A DNA stretch of 64,000 nucleotides from Alteromonas sp. BL110 (GCF_003443615.1 NZ_CP031967.1:1116001-1180000); one strand, 5' to 3'. Counted from the stretch's first letter, positions 34,183-42,115 are shown. Notes: a model not told the origin generated them from the letters alone. Translations and numbers: made by a program.

Positions 34183-34453
34183 GTTCGACTCCAAAATAAA
34201 AAAGTCTATTTAAAAAATCACAACGAGATAACTGACTTTAGTACCTGTTTTATTGCAAGAGTATTCACGAAATACCCCAAATTCACCTGCAACCCGATTT
34301 GGTGTTTTTAACTTTTGAGCAAAATACACCAAAAACGTATTTTACTAATCCTATCGATAGGTTATGGTTTAACCATATTTATAACCAAACGGACAAAAAC
34401 CCCGTTCTGGTTTGTTAAATCGCCCCATTTAGGGAACGATTAAATTGTTAGGT
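34183..34453. promoter_or_regulatory. attI region and first cassette junction
   Basis: 270 bp between intI and the first cassette. The GTTAGGT box at 34447-34453 is the recombination point: sequence right of G34447 belongs to cassette 1, and left of it to attI. Promoters for intI and for cassette expression should lie here, but I cannot place them. CTGTTTTATTGCAAG near 34245 only half-resembles a LexA site. Confidence 0.6.
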
Positions 34454-34461
34454 ACCTAGGA

Positions 34462-34806
34462 ATGTCTGTAATTTCTAAATTAATGGAAGCATCTGAAGCT
34501 GATACAGATGTGCTTCGAAGATTGAACGCTGAGGGAGATGATTTCAGTAAGTTTAGAGAGGTCGATTTCACTTTCAAATGTGAGAGTAAAGACAAAGCTG
34601 ATACCGTCGCTGGCTTTCTGGATGACTTCCAATATGGAAAAGCATCTGTAATTGTTGAAGAAGATCTGTACATGGTTCAGTTGCTGATCGAGATGCCTGT
34701 TACTCAAAATATTTTGCTTTGTGTATCAGGCTTCATGACTTGTATAGCAGAGTTATATAATGTCGAAATTGATGGTTGGGGCTGTATCGCGCAGAACGGT
34801 ACCTAA
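34462..34806 (+). CDS. cassette 1: RraB-like protein (regulator of ribonuclease E family)
   Basis: 114 residues. The order of segments resembles the RraB family: an acidic start, VLRRLNAEGDDFSKFREVDF, a middle strand with KADTVAGFLDDFQYGKASV, and a C-terminal NVEIDGWGCI that matches the family's YDGW end. RraB proteins inhibit RNase E; whether this one does is unknown. As the first cassette it is the one best placed for transcription from the integron promoter. The TAA stop lies inside the R'' box of its attC. Confidence 0.6.
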   Translation: MSVISKLMEASEADTDVLRRLNAEGDDFSKFREVDFTFKCESKDKADTVAGFLDDFQYGKASVIVEEDLYMVQLLIEMPVTQNILLCVSGFMTCIAELYNVEIDGWGCIAQNGT

Positions 34807-34906
34807 CAAAAAAATTAAGTCACTCACTGCGTTCGCTGGGACGCATACACGTGGGCTGCTTCGCATGGTAGCCCACGCGCCTGCGCCCCTTATTTAAAAG
34901 TTATGT
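34801..34906. other. attC 1
   Basis: R'' ACCTAAC at 34801 and R' GTTATGT at 34900-34906. The central arms GTGGGCTGC and the GTAGCCCAC type give a long imperfect hairpin. The cassette stop codon overlaps R''. Confidence 0.9.
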
Positions 34907-34922
34907 GCCAAAAGGAATTTGA

Positions 34923-35360
34923 ATGCACAAGAATAATCAACTAATAGTCGCTGGCAGTTTAAGTATCCTGGCTGCATTACTTCATATTGGTTGTATTTTC
35001 GGCGGCCCTGATTGGTATCTCTTTTTTGGTGCGGGTCAACGCATGGCTCAACTCGCAGCTCAGGGCGATCCGTACCCAACAATTGTAACTTTAGCAATTG
35101 CTTCAATTCTTACTGGCTGGGGCTTATATGCATTTTCTGGTGCAGGTATCATCATCAAGTTGCCACTACTAAAAACCTGTTTAACTTTAATTACTGCCAT
35201 CTATTTGTTGCGTGGTATCGCAGGCTTAGTTGGCCCCTTTCTAACTTCAGACCCTGTGGTACACCAAACTTCAATAACCTTTTGGTTAGTCAGCTCAATT
35301 ATTTGCTGTATTTATGGTACGTTTTATTTATTGGGCACATTAAAGTTATGGCGGCAGTAG
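34923..35360 (+). CDS. cassette 2: four-helix membrane protein (first of two copies)
   Basis: 145 residues with four predicted membrane helices (about 8-26, 55-75, 80-105, 117-138). A conserved-looking motif FGGPDWYLFFGAG follows helix 1. No named family is recognised. A close relative occupies cassette 20 (43072-43509), with about a dozen amino acid differences spread over the length and many silent ones, so both copies seem to be under selection. The ATG follows AAGGAATTTGA. Confidence 0.75.
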   Translation: MHKNNQLIVAGSLSILAALLHIGCIFGGPDWYLFFGAGQRMAQLAAQGDPYPTIVTLAIASILTGWGLYAFSGAGIIIKLPLLKTCLTLITAIYLLRGIAGLVGPFLTSDPVVHQTSITFWLVSSIICCIYGTFYLLGTLKLWRQ

Positions 35361-35373
35361 AGAGTATGCTGGC

Positions 35374-35482
35374 ACATAACAAAAAAATTAAGTACGCCCG
35401 CTTCGCGGGCTGGGACGCATACATGCGGGGCGGCTTCGCCATTATGCCCCACATGCCTGCGCCCCTTATTTAAAAGTTAGGT
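35374..35482. other. attC 2
   Basis: R'' ACATAAC at 35374-35380 and R' GTTAGGT at 35476-35482. Inner arms GCGGGGCGGC and GCCATTATGCCCC. Confidence 0.9.
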
Positions 35483-35532
35483 GTCAGCGCACACTGATAA
35501 ATCAGTGGAATAAACGAAGAAAAGGAACTTCT

Positions 35533-35946
35533 ATGAATTTAACTATCTTAGCAATTTCTGGATACATTACTTGGATGTTACTGCTATTGCTTGCATTAGA
35601 AGCATTTCGCACTTATTTGGTCATTTCCTCTGGTCGAAAATCAAATAGCTTCAATACAAGCGGCAGCGATACGACTGAATTCGGGCACAGACTTACTCGA
35701 GCACATGCAAATTGCTATGAATTTTTCCCAATATTTGGTGGCATTCTCATTTTAGCTGTCATCACTAATACAACCGACATAACGAACCCACTTTCTTTAC
35801 TTTGTCTGTTTGCAAGAATAGCCCAATCATTTACTCATTTGCTTTCAGGGAGCAACATTGCAACCCAGGTAAGGTTTCTATTTTTTACAATTCAAGTCGG
35901 TGTTTGTTCATGGTGGATGTATCAAATAGTCAGCACTTCGTTTTAA
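35533..35946 (+). CDS. cassette 3: MAPEG-family membrane protein
   Basis: 137 residues with four membrane helices. The MAPEG signature region is LTRAHANCYEFFPIFGGILIL, where family enzymes place glutathione-binding residues, followed by ARIAQSFTHLLSG. MAPEG proteins include membrane glutathione transferases; bacterial members are largely uncharacterised. The ribosome site is AAAGGAAC, before ATG 35533. Confidence 0.8.
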   Translation: MNLTILAISGYITWMLLLLLALEAFRTYLVISSGRKSNSFNTSGSDTTEFGHRLTRAHANCYEFFPIFGGILILAVITNTTDITNPLSLLCLFARIAQSFTHLLSGSNIATQVRFLFFTIQVGVCSWWMYQIVSTSF

Positions 35947-35955
35947 ACAAATGCC

Positions 35956-36063
35956 ACCTAACAAAAAAATTAAGTCACTCACTTCGTTCGTTGGGACGCA
36001 AACATGCAGGGCGGCTTCGCCATTATGCCCCACATGCCTGCGCCCCTTATTTAAAAGTTATGT
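35956..36063. other. attC 3
   Basis: R'' ACCTAAC at 35956-35962 and R' GTTATGT at 36057-36063. Same arm type as attC 1 and 2. Confidence 0.9.
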
Positions 36064-36079
36064 TTCCTAGAGGTAATTT

Positions 36080-36352
36080 TTGCCAGTAAATATTTACAAC
36101 AGTGATAATTCAGAGAGGGTTGCTTGGCTAAGTGATGATTCCTGGGAACTTCCAACTCAAATAGATGATTTGGAGACGTGGCTCATAGAAAACCAGCACA
36201 CGTTACCAACTGGTAAGTATGTTGCGGATGTGGGATTTGATATTCGAAAAGATGCATGCGGAGGAGGTGCCGTTTTGAGCACAAAATCTATGGAAATAAT
36301 GGCAAAGCTAGGTATTGAGTTATTTTTATCAGAGTACCCAGATACAGAGTAA
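36080..36352 (+). CDS. cassette 4: small soluble protein of unknown function
   Basis: 90 residues from a TTG at 36080, with AGAGGT about 5 bases upstream. There is no signal or membrane helix. Notable segments are LPTGKYVADVGFDIRKDACGGGAVLS and the acidic C-terminus. The short acidic repeats resemble immunity-type proteins only superficially. No family is recognised. Confidence 0.6.
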   Translation: MPVNIYNSDNSERVAWLSDDSWELPTQIDDLETWLIENQHTLPTGKYVADVGFDIRKDACGGGAVLSTKSMEIMAKLGIELFLSEYPDTE

Positions 36353-36357
36353 ATGAA

Positions 36358-36457
36358 ACATAACAAACCAAGTAAGCGGGACAATAACACGTGGGCTCCC
36401 GTCACTTCGTTCCGTATTATAGCCCACGTGTAATTGCCCCTTCTTGGGGTGTTAGCC
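36358..36457. other. attC 4
   Basis: R'' ACATAAC at 36358-36364 and R' GTTAGCC at 36451-36457 (one position off the consensus). The outer arms differ from neighbours (AAACCAAGTAAGCGGG and CCCCTTCTTGGGGTGTT). Confidence 0.82.
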
Positions 36458-36474
36458 CCTAAAAAGGATTTTTT

Positions 36475-36798
36475 ATGGAATCAGGTGTTTTAATACTTTC
36501 GATATCCTGCTTAAGCGGTTTTATATATTTACTTATAGGCTTCCTGCTTACCTTCAAGCAAAAAGCCAATATGCTTAACGGAATCGATTTCTCTAAAATT
36601 AACGACTTATCTTCTTTCTGCAAATACGTAGGGAATAGCTTTTTATTATCTGGTGTAGTACTAATCATGGTCGGGGCGTTGGTTTATTTAGCTGGTTTCG
36701 ACCTTTTGCTGTTCGCAGCTATTTTTGTATTCTTTTCAGCACTGCCCATCATTAATGTCGTCAGGGCGATGCGTAAATTTCAAAAAGGTACTTCGTAA
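36475..36798 (+). CDS. cassette 5: DUF3784-like small membrane protein
   Basis: 107 residues with three membrane helices. The segment GFLLTFKQKANMLNGIDFSKI after helix 1 matches the pattern of DUF3784-type proteins, where a Gly-Phe helix end is followed by a Lys-rich loop. Function is unknown. Ribosome site AAAAGGA. Confidence 0.6.
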   Translation: MESGVLILSISCLSGFIYLLIGFLLTFKQKANMLNGIDFSKINDLSSFCKYVGNSFLLSGVVLIMVGALVYLAGFDLLLFAAIFVFFSALPIINVVRAMRKFQKGTS

Positions 36799-36807
36799 GT
36801 GAAGCGT

Positions 36808-36915
36808 GGCTAACAAGCCAATCAACACACTCACTGCGTTCGCTGGGACGCATACACGCGGGGCGGCTTCGCCATTATGCCCCACATGTCTGCGCCCGTT
36901 ATTGGAAAGTTAGGC
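36808..36915. other. attC 5
   Basis: R'' GGCTAAC at 36808-36814 and R' GTTAGGC at 36909-36915. Outer arms AAGCCAATCAAC and GTTATTGGAAAGTT are complementary. Confidence 0.9.
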
Positions 36916-37326
36916 GTCATTTACTTACAGCATTAAAGTGTGGGTTAAACCGTGACATTACAGCATCAAGGCTGTTTCGCTAGGTTGTATTCGCGGCTAG
37001 CTTTCTCCGTTGTTTAAACGACTTTAGCAACGCGCTTTTCATTAACACCGCAACGCCAACATTCAACATCACCAGTCTTTTAAACTCGCTCTTTTATCCA
37101 GCATTGCCGTTAACACCTAGTATTTCGTACAAGGTTGTTTTATCTTAAATTCAATAATTTAAACACGCGGTCTATTTGGCTAGTGGTGGCAGCAAAGCTG
37201 CGTACGTTCCTTTGTACGCCTAACAAAACGCTGTTGGCACTCCCTTCGGTCGCTGGGACGCTAACACGTGGGCTGGCTCGCTTCGCTCGGATTTTAGCCC
37301 ACGTGCTAGCGCCCCAAAGCTTAGCG
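36910..37326. other. cassette 6: non-coding cassette, family A copy 1
   Basis: 417 bp starting TTAGGCGTCATTTACTTACAG. Frames that stay open run on through the attC (from TTG 37135), have no ribosome site and match no family, so I read it as non-coding. It shares most positions with A2, A3 and A4. Two small hairpins abut the attC: GGCAGC-AAA-GCTGC and GCGTAC...GTACGC. Confidence 0.8.
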
Positions 37327-37332
37327 TTAGGC
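37218..37332. other. attC 6 (family A type)
   Basis: R'' GCCTAAC at 37218-37224 and R' GTTAGGC at 37326-37332. Arms differ from those of coding cassettes (AAAACGCTGTTGGC and CCAAAGCTTAGCG). Confidence 0.9.
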
Positions 37333-37732
37333 GTCATTTACTTACAGCTTAAAAAAGTGGGTTCAATCGTGACATTCCAGCATAAAGGCTGTTTCACTAG
37401 GTTGTCTTTGCGGCTAGCTTTTCGGTAGTTTCAACGGCTTTAGCAACGCGCTTTTCATCAACACCGCAACGCCAACATTCAACATCACTAGCTTTCTAAA
37501 CTCGCTCATTTATCCAGCAATGTCGTTAACATCTGGCATTTCGCACAGGGTTGTTTTATCTTAAATTTAATAATTTAAACATGCGGTCTAATTGGCTAGT
37601 GGTGGCAGCAGAGCTGCGTACTTTCAGTTGTACGCCTAACAAAACGCTGTTGGCACTCCCTTCGGTCGCTGGGACGCTAACACGGGGCCGCTTCGCGATT
37701 ATAGCCCCATGTTAGCGCCCCAAAGCTTAAAG
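37327..37732. other. cassette 7: non-coding cassette, family A copy 2
   Basis: 406 bp directly after copy A1. It keeps the GGCAGC-AGA-GCTGC and GCGTAC-N8-GTACGC hairpins, although the loop sequence differs (TTTCAGTT instead of GTTCCTTT). No gene was recognised. Confidence 0.8.
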
Positions 37733-37738
37733 TTATAT
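37634..37738. other. attC 7 (family A type)
   Basis: R'' GCCTAAC at 37634-37640 and R' GTTATAT at 37732-37738. The central arm is shortened (CACGGGGCCGCTTCGCGATTATAGCCCC). Confidence 0.9.
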
Positions 37739-37754
37739 AGCAAAGGGTAATTAA

Positions 37755-38018
37755 ATGAATGACGGAATATTCGGTATTGCTGCTCTTGCCACAATCGCGA
37801 CGATTTGCTCGATCGTGACTCATTTATTAATAAAAAAATTCGTTATAGCAGTCTTTGTTTCGGGATTACTTAGTGCATTATTTTTTCAGTTTGCAGCCTA
37901 TTTCAACCTTGGACAACTTGATCCTTTTTATCTATTCGCCGCTTTTGCTTCATTTTTAATTAGCTGCGCAATATCAACGATAATTGGCAGCGTGATGCTC
38001 AAAAGAGTCAATAGCTAG
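37755..38018 (+). CDS. cassette 8: three-helix membrane protein (first of two copies)
   Basis: 87 residues with three membrane helices and a short basic C-terminus (MLKRVNS). A near copy is cassette 19 (42668-42931); the two differ at roughly ten residues, mostly hydrophobic swaps, while LGQLDPFYLFAAFASFLIS is unchanged. That pattern suggests a constrained membrane protein. No family is recognised. The ATG follows AAAGGGTAATTAA. Confidence 0.72.
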   Translation: MNDGIFGIAALATIATICSIVTHLLIKKFVIAVFVSGLLSALFFQFAAYFNLGQLDPFYLFAAFASFLISCAISTIIGSVMLKRVNS

Positions 38019-38034
38019 GTTGTTTAAACATGCA

Positions 38035-38142
38035 ATATAACAAACCAATTAACGCACTCACTTCGTTCGCTGGGACGCATACACGCGGGGCGGCTGCGCC
38101 ATTATGCCCCACATGTATGCGCCCTTTATTGGGAAGTTATAA
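38035..38142. other. attC 8
   Basis: R'' ATATAAC at 38035-38041 and R' GTTATAA at 38136-38142. Outer arms AAACCAATTAACG and CTTTATTGGGAAG. Confidence 0.88.
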
Positions 38143-38557
38143 GGCGTCAGCCTAAACTTCGTTTGGCTATATAAAAATTCCAGTAAAACTACCCTCACCT
38201 GTTTTCATTAGCATCGCTCTGGCTTGTGGTAGGTTTAAATCCGCCGCTTTCAATTCAAAGGTGGTGTAATAGGCGCTTTGTCGCCAAGTTATTAGTTGAA
38301 CCTCGCAAGCGCCATTACACTTGATAGCTCAGATGGCGGCTTGCTTCTCTCAAATCAAAAACATTTGTGCACAGTCGTTTTGCTTGTTTGTGTTAACAAT
38401 CAATCGTATGCTGACTTCATTAGTTTTTAAAAAGACCAAAGGAACTGGCTCTGCTTATAACAAGGCGCTTAAGACCACTCCCTTCGGTCGCTCGGACGCA
38501 TTTACGCGGGGCGGCTTCGCCATTATGCCCCACGCAACTGCGCCGCTTAGCTTAATG
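38137..38557. other. cassette 9: non-coding cassette, family B copy 1, with a covarying stem
   Basis: 421 bp. A 5' hairpin AGCC-T-AAAC-TTC-GTTT-GGCT lies at 38149-38168. The main stem pairs GTGTAAT (38264-38270) with ATTACAC (38314-38320) and GGCGCTT (38272-38278) with AAGCGCC (38307-38313), around a single bulged A. In other B copies the same positions read GCGCAAT and ATTGCGT, with matching changes. The ORF starting inside it reads on through attC and is not supported. Confidence 0.8.
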
Positions 38558-38563
38558 TTATAC
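38455..38563. other. attC 9 (family B type)
   Basis: R'' TTATAAC at 38455-38461 and R' GTTATAC at 38557-38563. Arms AAGGCGCTTAAG and CGCCGCTTAGCTTAAT. Confidence 0.88.
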
Positions 38564-38590
38564 ACAATGCGCAATATCAGGAAGATTAAA

Positions 38591-38950
38591 GTGAATAAAA
38601 CCAAAACGTCTCTTCTATTTTCTGCCTTCATAGGCACTTGTTTCGTAACTATGGGTACATTTGCTTCATCTACAATAGAAGGCGTTTGGAAACACGCAAC
38701 AAAACCAGCTCTAATCGAATTCAATTTAACAACTGGTGTAGCAAGTGTTAAAGAACACCAGACTCATAAACAAAACTCAGGCCTCACGATCATCAAAAAT
38801 ATTGTTCAATCAACAGAAACTGAGTGGGTTGGGGAAATGTACAATGGCTACGAAGACAAATATGTTTTCGTTACAATCAAGTTAAACAGCACATCGCTAT
38901 CTGTCTTCGACTCCGAAAACAGTGAAGTTCTTAAACTTGTTAAGGAATAG
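38591..38950 (+). CDS. cassette 10: exported small protein of unknown function
   Basis: 119 residues from a GTG at 38591 with AGGAAG about 6 bases upstream; an ATG at 38567 is an alternative. The longer frame upstream is only read-through of cassette 9. A signal peptide (LLFSAFIGTCFVTMGTFA, cleaved before SST) is followed by a beta-rich domain beginning IEGVWKHATKPALIEFNLTTG. This start is reminiscent of DUF2147 or lipocalin-like periplasmic proteins, but the match is too weak to name. Confidence 0.65.
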   Translation: MNKTKTSLLFSAFIGTCFVTMGTFASSTIEGVWKHATKPALIEFNLTTGVASVKEHQTHKQNSGLTIIKNIVQSTETEWVGEMYNGYEDKYVFVTIKLNSTSLSVFDSENSEVLKLVKE

Positions 38951-38956
38951 CCTTGT

Positions 38957-39065
38957 GTATAACAAAAAAATTAAGTTCGCCCGCTGCGCGGGCTGGGACG
39001 CATACACGCGGGGCGGCTTCGCCATTATGCCCCACATGCCTGCGCCCCTTATTTAAAAGTTAGAA
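38957..39065. other. attC 10
   Basis: R'' GTATAAC at 38957-38963 and R' GTTAGAA at 39059-39065. Coding-cassette arm type. Confidence 0.88.
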
Positions 39066-39479
39066 GGCGTCAGCCTAAACTGCGTTTCGCTTAATACAAA
39101 TGACAGTTCAACCACCCTCACCTGTTGTTTCAAACATCGCCCAAGCATTGGTAGCTTTAATGACACCGCGCTTACTTCAAAGGTTGCGCAATAGGCGCTT
39201 TATTGCCGAGTTATTATTTCAATTCTGCAAGCGCCATTGCGTTTGTCAGTTCAAATGGCGGTTTGCTTCAGTCAAATCACCGACATCACATCGTTGGCAT
39301 TTCGCTTGTTTGTGTTAACAATCAATCGTATGCTGACTTTATTAGTTCTTAATAAGGCAAAAGGAACAGGCTCTGCTTCTAACAAAGCGCTTAAGCCTCT
39401 CCCTTCGGTCGCTGGGACGCCTATACGCGGGGCGGCTTCGCCAATTATGCCCCTCGTATCTGCGCCCCTTAGCTTAAAG
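39060..39479. other. cassette 11: non-coding cassette, family B copy 2
   Basis: 420 bp. Main stem: GCGCAAT (39186-39192) with ATTGCGT (39236-39242), and GGCGCTT (39194-39200) with AAGCGCC (39229-39235). The 5' hairpin is weaker here (GTTTCGCT instead of GTTTGGCT). No gene was recognised. Confidence 0.8.
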
Positions 39480-39485
39480 TTAGGC
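39377..39485. other. attC 11 (family B type)
   Basis: R'' TTCTAAC at 39377-39383 and R' GTTAGGC at 39479-39485. Confidence 0.9.
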
Positions 39486-39896
39486 GTCATTTACTTACAG
39501 AATTAAAAGGTAGGTTCAGCCGTGACATTACAGCATCAAGGTTGTTTCGCTAGGCTGTCCTTACGGCTTGCTTTTTTGGTAGTTTCAACGGCTTTAGCAA
39601 CGGGCTTTTCATCAACACCGCAACGCCAACATTCTGCATCACCAGCTTTCTAAACTCGCTCTTTTATCCAGCAATATCCTTTACATCTGGCATTTCGCAC
39701 AGGGTTGTTTTATCTTAAATTCAATAATTTAAACACGCGGCCTATTTGGCTAGTGGTGGCAGCAAAGCTGCGTACGTTCCTTTGTACGCCTAACAAAACG
39801 CTGTTGGCACTCCCTTCGGTCGCTGGGACGCTAACACGTGGGCTGGCTCGCTTCGCTCGGATTTTAGCCCACGTGCTAGCGCCCCAAAGCTTAGCG
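39480..39896. other. cassette 12: non-coding cassette, family A copy 3
   Basis: 417 bp directly after B2. It has the same 5' start and the same pair of hairpins before attC as A1, with loop GTTCCTTT as in A1. No gene was recognised. Confidence 0.8.
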
Positions 39897-39902
39897 TTAT
39901 AG
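39788..39902. other. attC 12 (family A type)
   Basis: R'' GCCTAAC at 39788-39794 and R' GTTATAG at 39896-39902. Nearly identical to attC 6. Confidence 0.9.
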
Positions 39903-39916
39903 CCTTCAGGGAAAGA

Positions 39917-40285
39917 ATGGAATTTATTGAACTGAACCAAATTCTCAATACTGATACTGATATAGAGCTTTCAGTTAGAAATTCTGATTGGTCAAAAGTA
40001 ATCCGCTCAATTACTGCTTCGACAGGGTGGCTCAACAAAAATGAATTCAATTCCCTTTTAACGCCATACATCAACCAACAAGTTTTTGCCTTCGAAACAT
40101 TTGAGCGTGTATCAAAAAAAACAGGTATAAAAAAGCGCATTACCTCAAGTTTCTCTCTAACTTGGGATAACTTTGACACATTTCAAAAAAATACAGATAT
40201 TTTGTTTTTGTACTTAGTATCCAGTAAGTTAGATTGGGTGTTTTATGCCAACAGAGATCAGTGGGGATTTTCGGCGCGGCCATAA
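39917..40285 (+). CDS. cassette 13: soluble protein of unknown function
   Basis: 122 residues without signal peptide or membrane helix. It is Asn- and Phe-rich, with no motif I recognise (SDWSKVIRSITASTGWLNKNEF, ITSSFSLTWDNFDTFQK). The ATG follows AGGGAAAGA. The stop TAA overlaps the R'' box of its attC. Confidence 0.65.
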   Translation: MEFIELNQILNTDTDIELSVRNSDWSKVIRSITASTGWLNKNEFNSLLTPYINQQVFAFETFERVSKKTGIKKRITSSFSLTWDNFDTFQKNTDILFLYLVSSKLDWVFYANRDQWGFSARP

Positions 40286-40387
40286 CAAGCCAATCAACTC
40301 ACTCACTGCGTTCGCTGGGACGCATACACGCGGGGCGGCTTCGCCATTATGCCCCACATGTCTGCGCCCGTTATTGGAAAGTTATAA
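40280..40387. other. attC 13
   Basis: R'' CCATAAC at 40280-40286 and R' GTTATAA at 40381-40387. Arms as in attC 5. Confidence 0.9.
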
Positions 40388-40801
40388 GGCGTCAGCCTAA
40401 GCTTCGTTTGGCTATATAAATATCCCAGTGCAACTGCCCTCACCTATTTCCATAAGCACCGCTCTGGCTTGTGGTAGGTTTAAATCCGCCGCTTTCAATT
40501 CAAAGGTTGCGCAATAGGCGCTTTATCGACAAATTCTTATTTTAAGTCAGCAAGCGCCATTGCGTTTGTTATTTCAAATGGCGGCTTGCTTCCGTCAAAT
40601 CAAAAACATCACCGCGCTATCGTTTTACTTGTTTGTGTTAATAATCAATCGTATGCTGGCTTCATGAGTTTTTAATAAGGCCAAAGGAACAGGCTCTGCT
40701 TCTAACAAAGCGCTGAAGCCACTCCCTTCGGTCGTTCGGACGCATTTACGCGGGGCGGCTTCGCCATTATGCCCCACGCAACTGCGCCGCTTAGCTTAAA
40801 G
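40382..40801. other. cassette 14: non-coding cassette, family B copy 3
   Basis: 420 bp. The main stem is GCGCAAT (40509-40515) with ATTGCGT (40559-40565), plus GGCGCTT with AAGCGCC. The 5' hairpin has AAGC with GTTT (a wobble pair). The frame that is open in B2 and B4 has a TGA here, which argues against a protein. Confidence 0.8.
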
Positions 40802-40807
40802 TTAGGC
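40700..40807. other. attC 14 (family B type)
   Basis: R'' TTCTAAC at 40700-40706 and R' GTTAGGC at 40801-40807. Confidence 0.9.
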
Positions 40808-41218
40808 GTCATTTACTTACAGTATTAAAATGTGGGTTAAACCGTGACATTCAAGCATCAAGGTTGTTTCACTAGGTTGTCTTTACAGCTTGCTTTTTCG
40901 GTAGTTTCAACGGCTTTAGCAACGCGCTTTTAATCAACATCACAACGCCAACATTCTGCATCACCAGCTTTCTAAACTCGCTCTTTTATCCAGCAATGTC
41001 CTTAACATCTGGCATTTCGCACAGGGTTGCTTTATCTTAATTTCAATAATTTAAATAAGTGGCCTTGTCGGCTAGTGGTGGCAGCAAAGCTGCGTACTTT
41101 CAGTTGTACGCCTAACAAAACGCTGTTGGCACTCCCTTCGGTCGCTGGGACGCTAACACGTGGGCTGACTCACTTCGTTCGGATTTTAGCCCACGTGCTA
41201 GCGCCCCAAAGCTTAAAG
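40802..41218. other. cassette 15: non-coding cassette, family A copy 4
   Basis: 417 bp directly after B3, repeating the B-A order of cassettes 11-12. The hairpins before attC are kept, with loop TTTCAGTT as in A2. No gene was recognised. Confidence 0.8.
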
Positions 41219-41224
41219 TTATAT
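41110..41224. other. attC 15 (family A type)
   Basis: R'' GCCTAAC at 41110-41116 and R' GTTATAT at 41218-41224. Confidence 0.9.
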
Positions 41225-41245
41225 GCCACCAGGAAAACCTAACTT

Positions 41246-41527
41246 ATGGTTTACTTATTAGCTGGAATTGTTTGTGTTCATTTGGCTTGGGCATTTTTTA
41301 ATACTCTGGCTGTTAACGGCACATTGTTCATCAATAATAACTCTCGAGTTATTACGTTACTTGTTAATTGGTTTATTCCAGTAGGTGGCCCAGCTATTAC
41401 TTTGCTTGTCCTTCGCTCAATAAACCCTAAAGTGAATAGCGGCAATCCTGTTGCGGACGGCTCTGGTAGTAGCAACTTATATTCAGGTAATGAAGGTTCA
41501 GATTCTGGTGGTTGCTGTGGTGATTAA
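41246..41527 (+). CDS. cassette 16: two-helix membrane protein with Gly/Ser/Cys tail
   Basis: 93 residues. Helices lie at about 1-20 and 33-55; a hydrophilic tail rich in Gly, Ser and Asn follows and ends GGCCGD. The vicinal cysteines could bind metal or be modified, which is speculation. No family is recognised. The ATG follows CAGGAAAACC. Confidence 0.65.
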   Translation: MVYLLAGIVCVHLAWAFFNTLAVNGTLFINNNSRVITLLVNWFIPVGGPAITLLVLRSINPKVNSGNPVADGSGSSNLYSGNEGSDSGGCCGD

Positions 41528-41558
41528 TTTAGCTAAACTAGGTCGTATTAAAAATGGC

Positions 41559-41673
41559 TTATAACAAAAAAATTAAGCACGCCCGCTGCGCGGGCTGGGA
41601 CACAAACATGTGGGCTGCTCACTTCGTTCGGATTTTAGCCCACATGCCTGCGCCCCTTATTTAAAAGTTAGAA
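41559..41673. other. attC 16
   Basis: R'' TTATAAC at 41559-41565 and R' GTTAGAA at 41667-41673. The central arm has the longer GTGGGCTGCTCACTTCGTTCGGATTTTAGCCCAC form. Confidence 0.88.
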
Positions 41674-42087
41674 GGCGCCAGCCTAAAACTCGTTTGGCTT
41701 AATACAAATGTCAATGCAACTACCCTCACCTGCTTTCACCAACATCGCTCTGGCTTTTGGTGGTTTTAACTTCGCCGCATTAACTTCAAAGGTTGCGCAA
41801 TAGGCGCTTTACCGCCAAGTTCTTATTCACCGTCAGCAAGCGCCATTGCACTTGGTAATTCATAGGGCGGCTTGCTTCAGTCAAATCAACTACATCACTG
41901 CACTGTTGTTTTACTTGTTTGTGTTAATAATCAATCGTATGCTGACTTTATTAGTTTTTAATAAGGCCAAAGGTGCAGGCTCTGCTTCTAACAAAGCGCT
42001 TAAGCCACTCCCTTCGGTCGCTGGGACGCCTATACGCGGGGCGGCTTCGCCATTATGCCCCACGCATCTGCGCCCCTTAGCTTAAAG
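41668..42087. other. cassette 17: non-coding cassette, family B copy 4
   Basis: 420 bp. The main stem is GCGCAAT (41795-41801) with ATTGCAC (41845-41851); one C/A mismatch sits at a position that is C-G in B2/B3 and T-A in B1. GGCGCTT and AAGCGCC are kept. No gene was recognised. Confidence 0.8.
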
Positions 42088-42093
42088 TTATGC
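41986..42093. other. attC 17 (family B type)
   Basis: R'' TTCTAAC at 41986-41992 and R' GTTATGC at 42087-42093. Confidence 0.9.
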
Positions 42094-42115
42094 ACTCGAC
42101 AAGGATGATTCGAAT

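Noticed and set aside
34200..34300. LexA box controlling intI (CTGTTTTATTGCAAG near 34245)
   Set aside because: Only the CTGT half matches; the ACAG half is missing.
37135..37428. 97-residue ORF in family A (relatives at 39705 and 41027)
   Set aside because: Most of its length is attC sequence; it begins at TTG without a site and ends at different points after different cassettes.
38321..38950. 209-residue ORF covering cassette 9 and 10
   Set aside because: The first half runs through non-coding family B sequence and an attC. The real gene starts near 38591 with its own ribosome site and signal peptide.
39237..39506. 89-residue ORF in family B (and its relative at 41846-42085)
   Set aside because: It crosses the attC, has no ribosome site, and copy B3 has an in-frame TGA.
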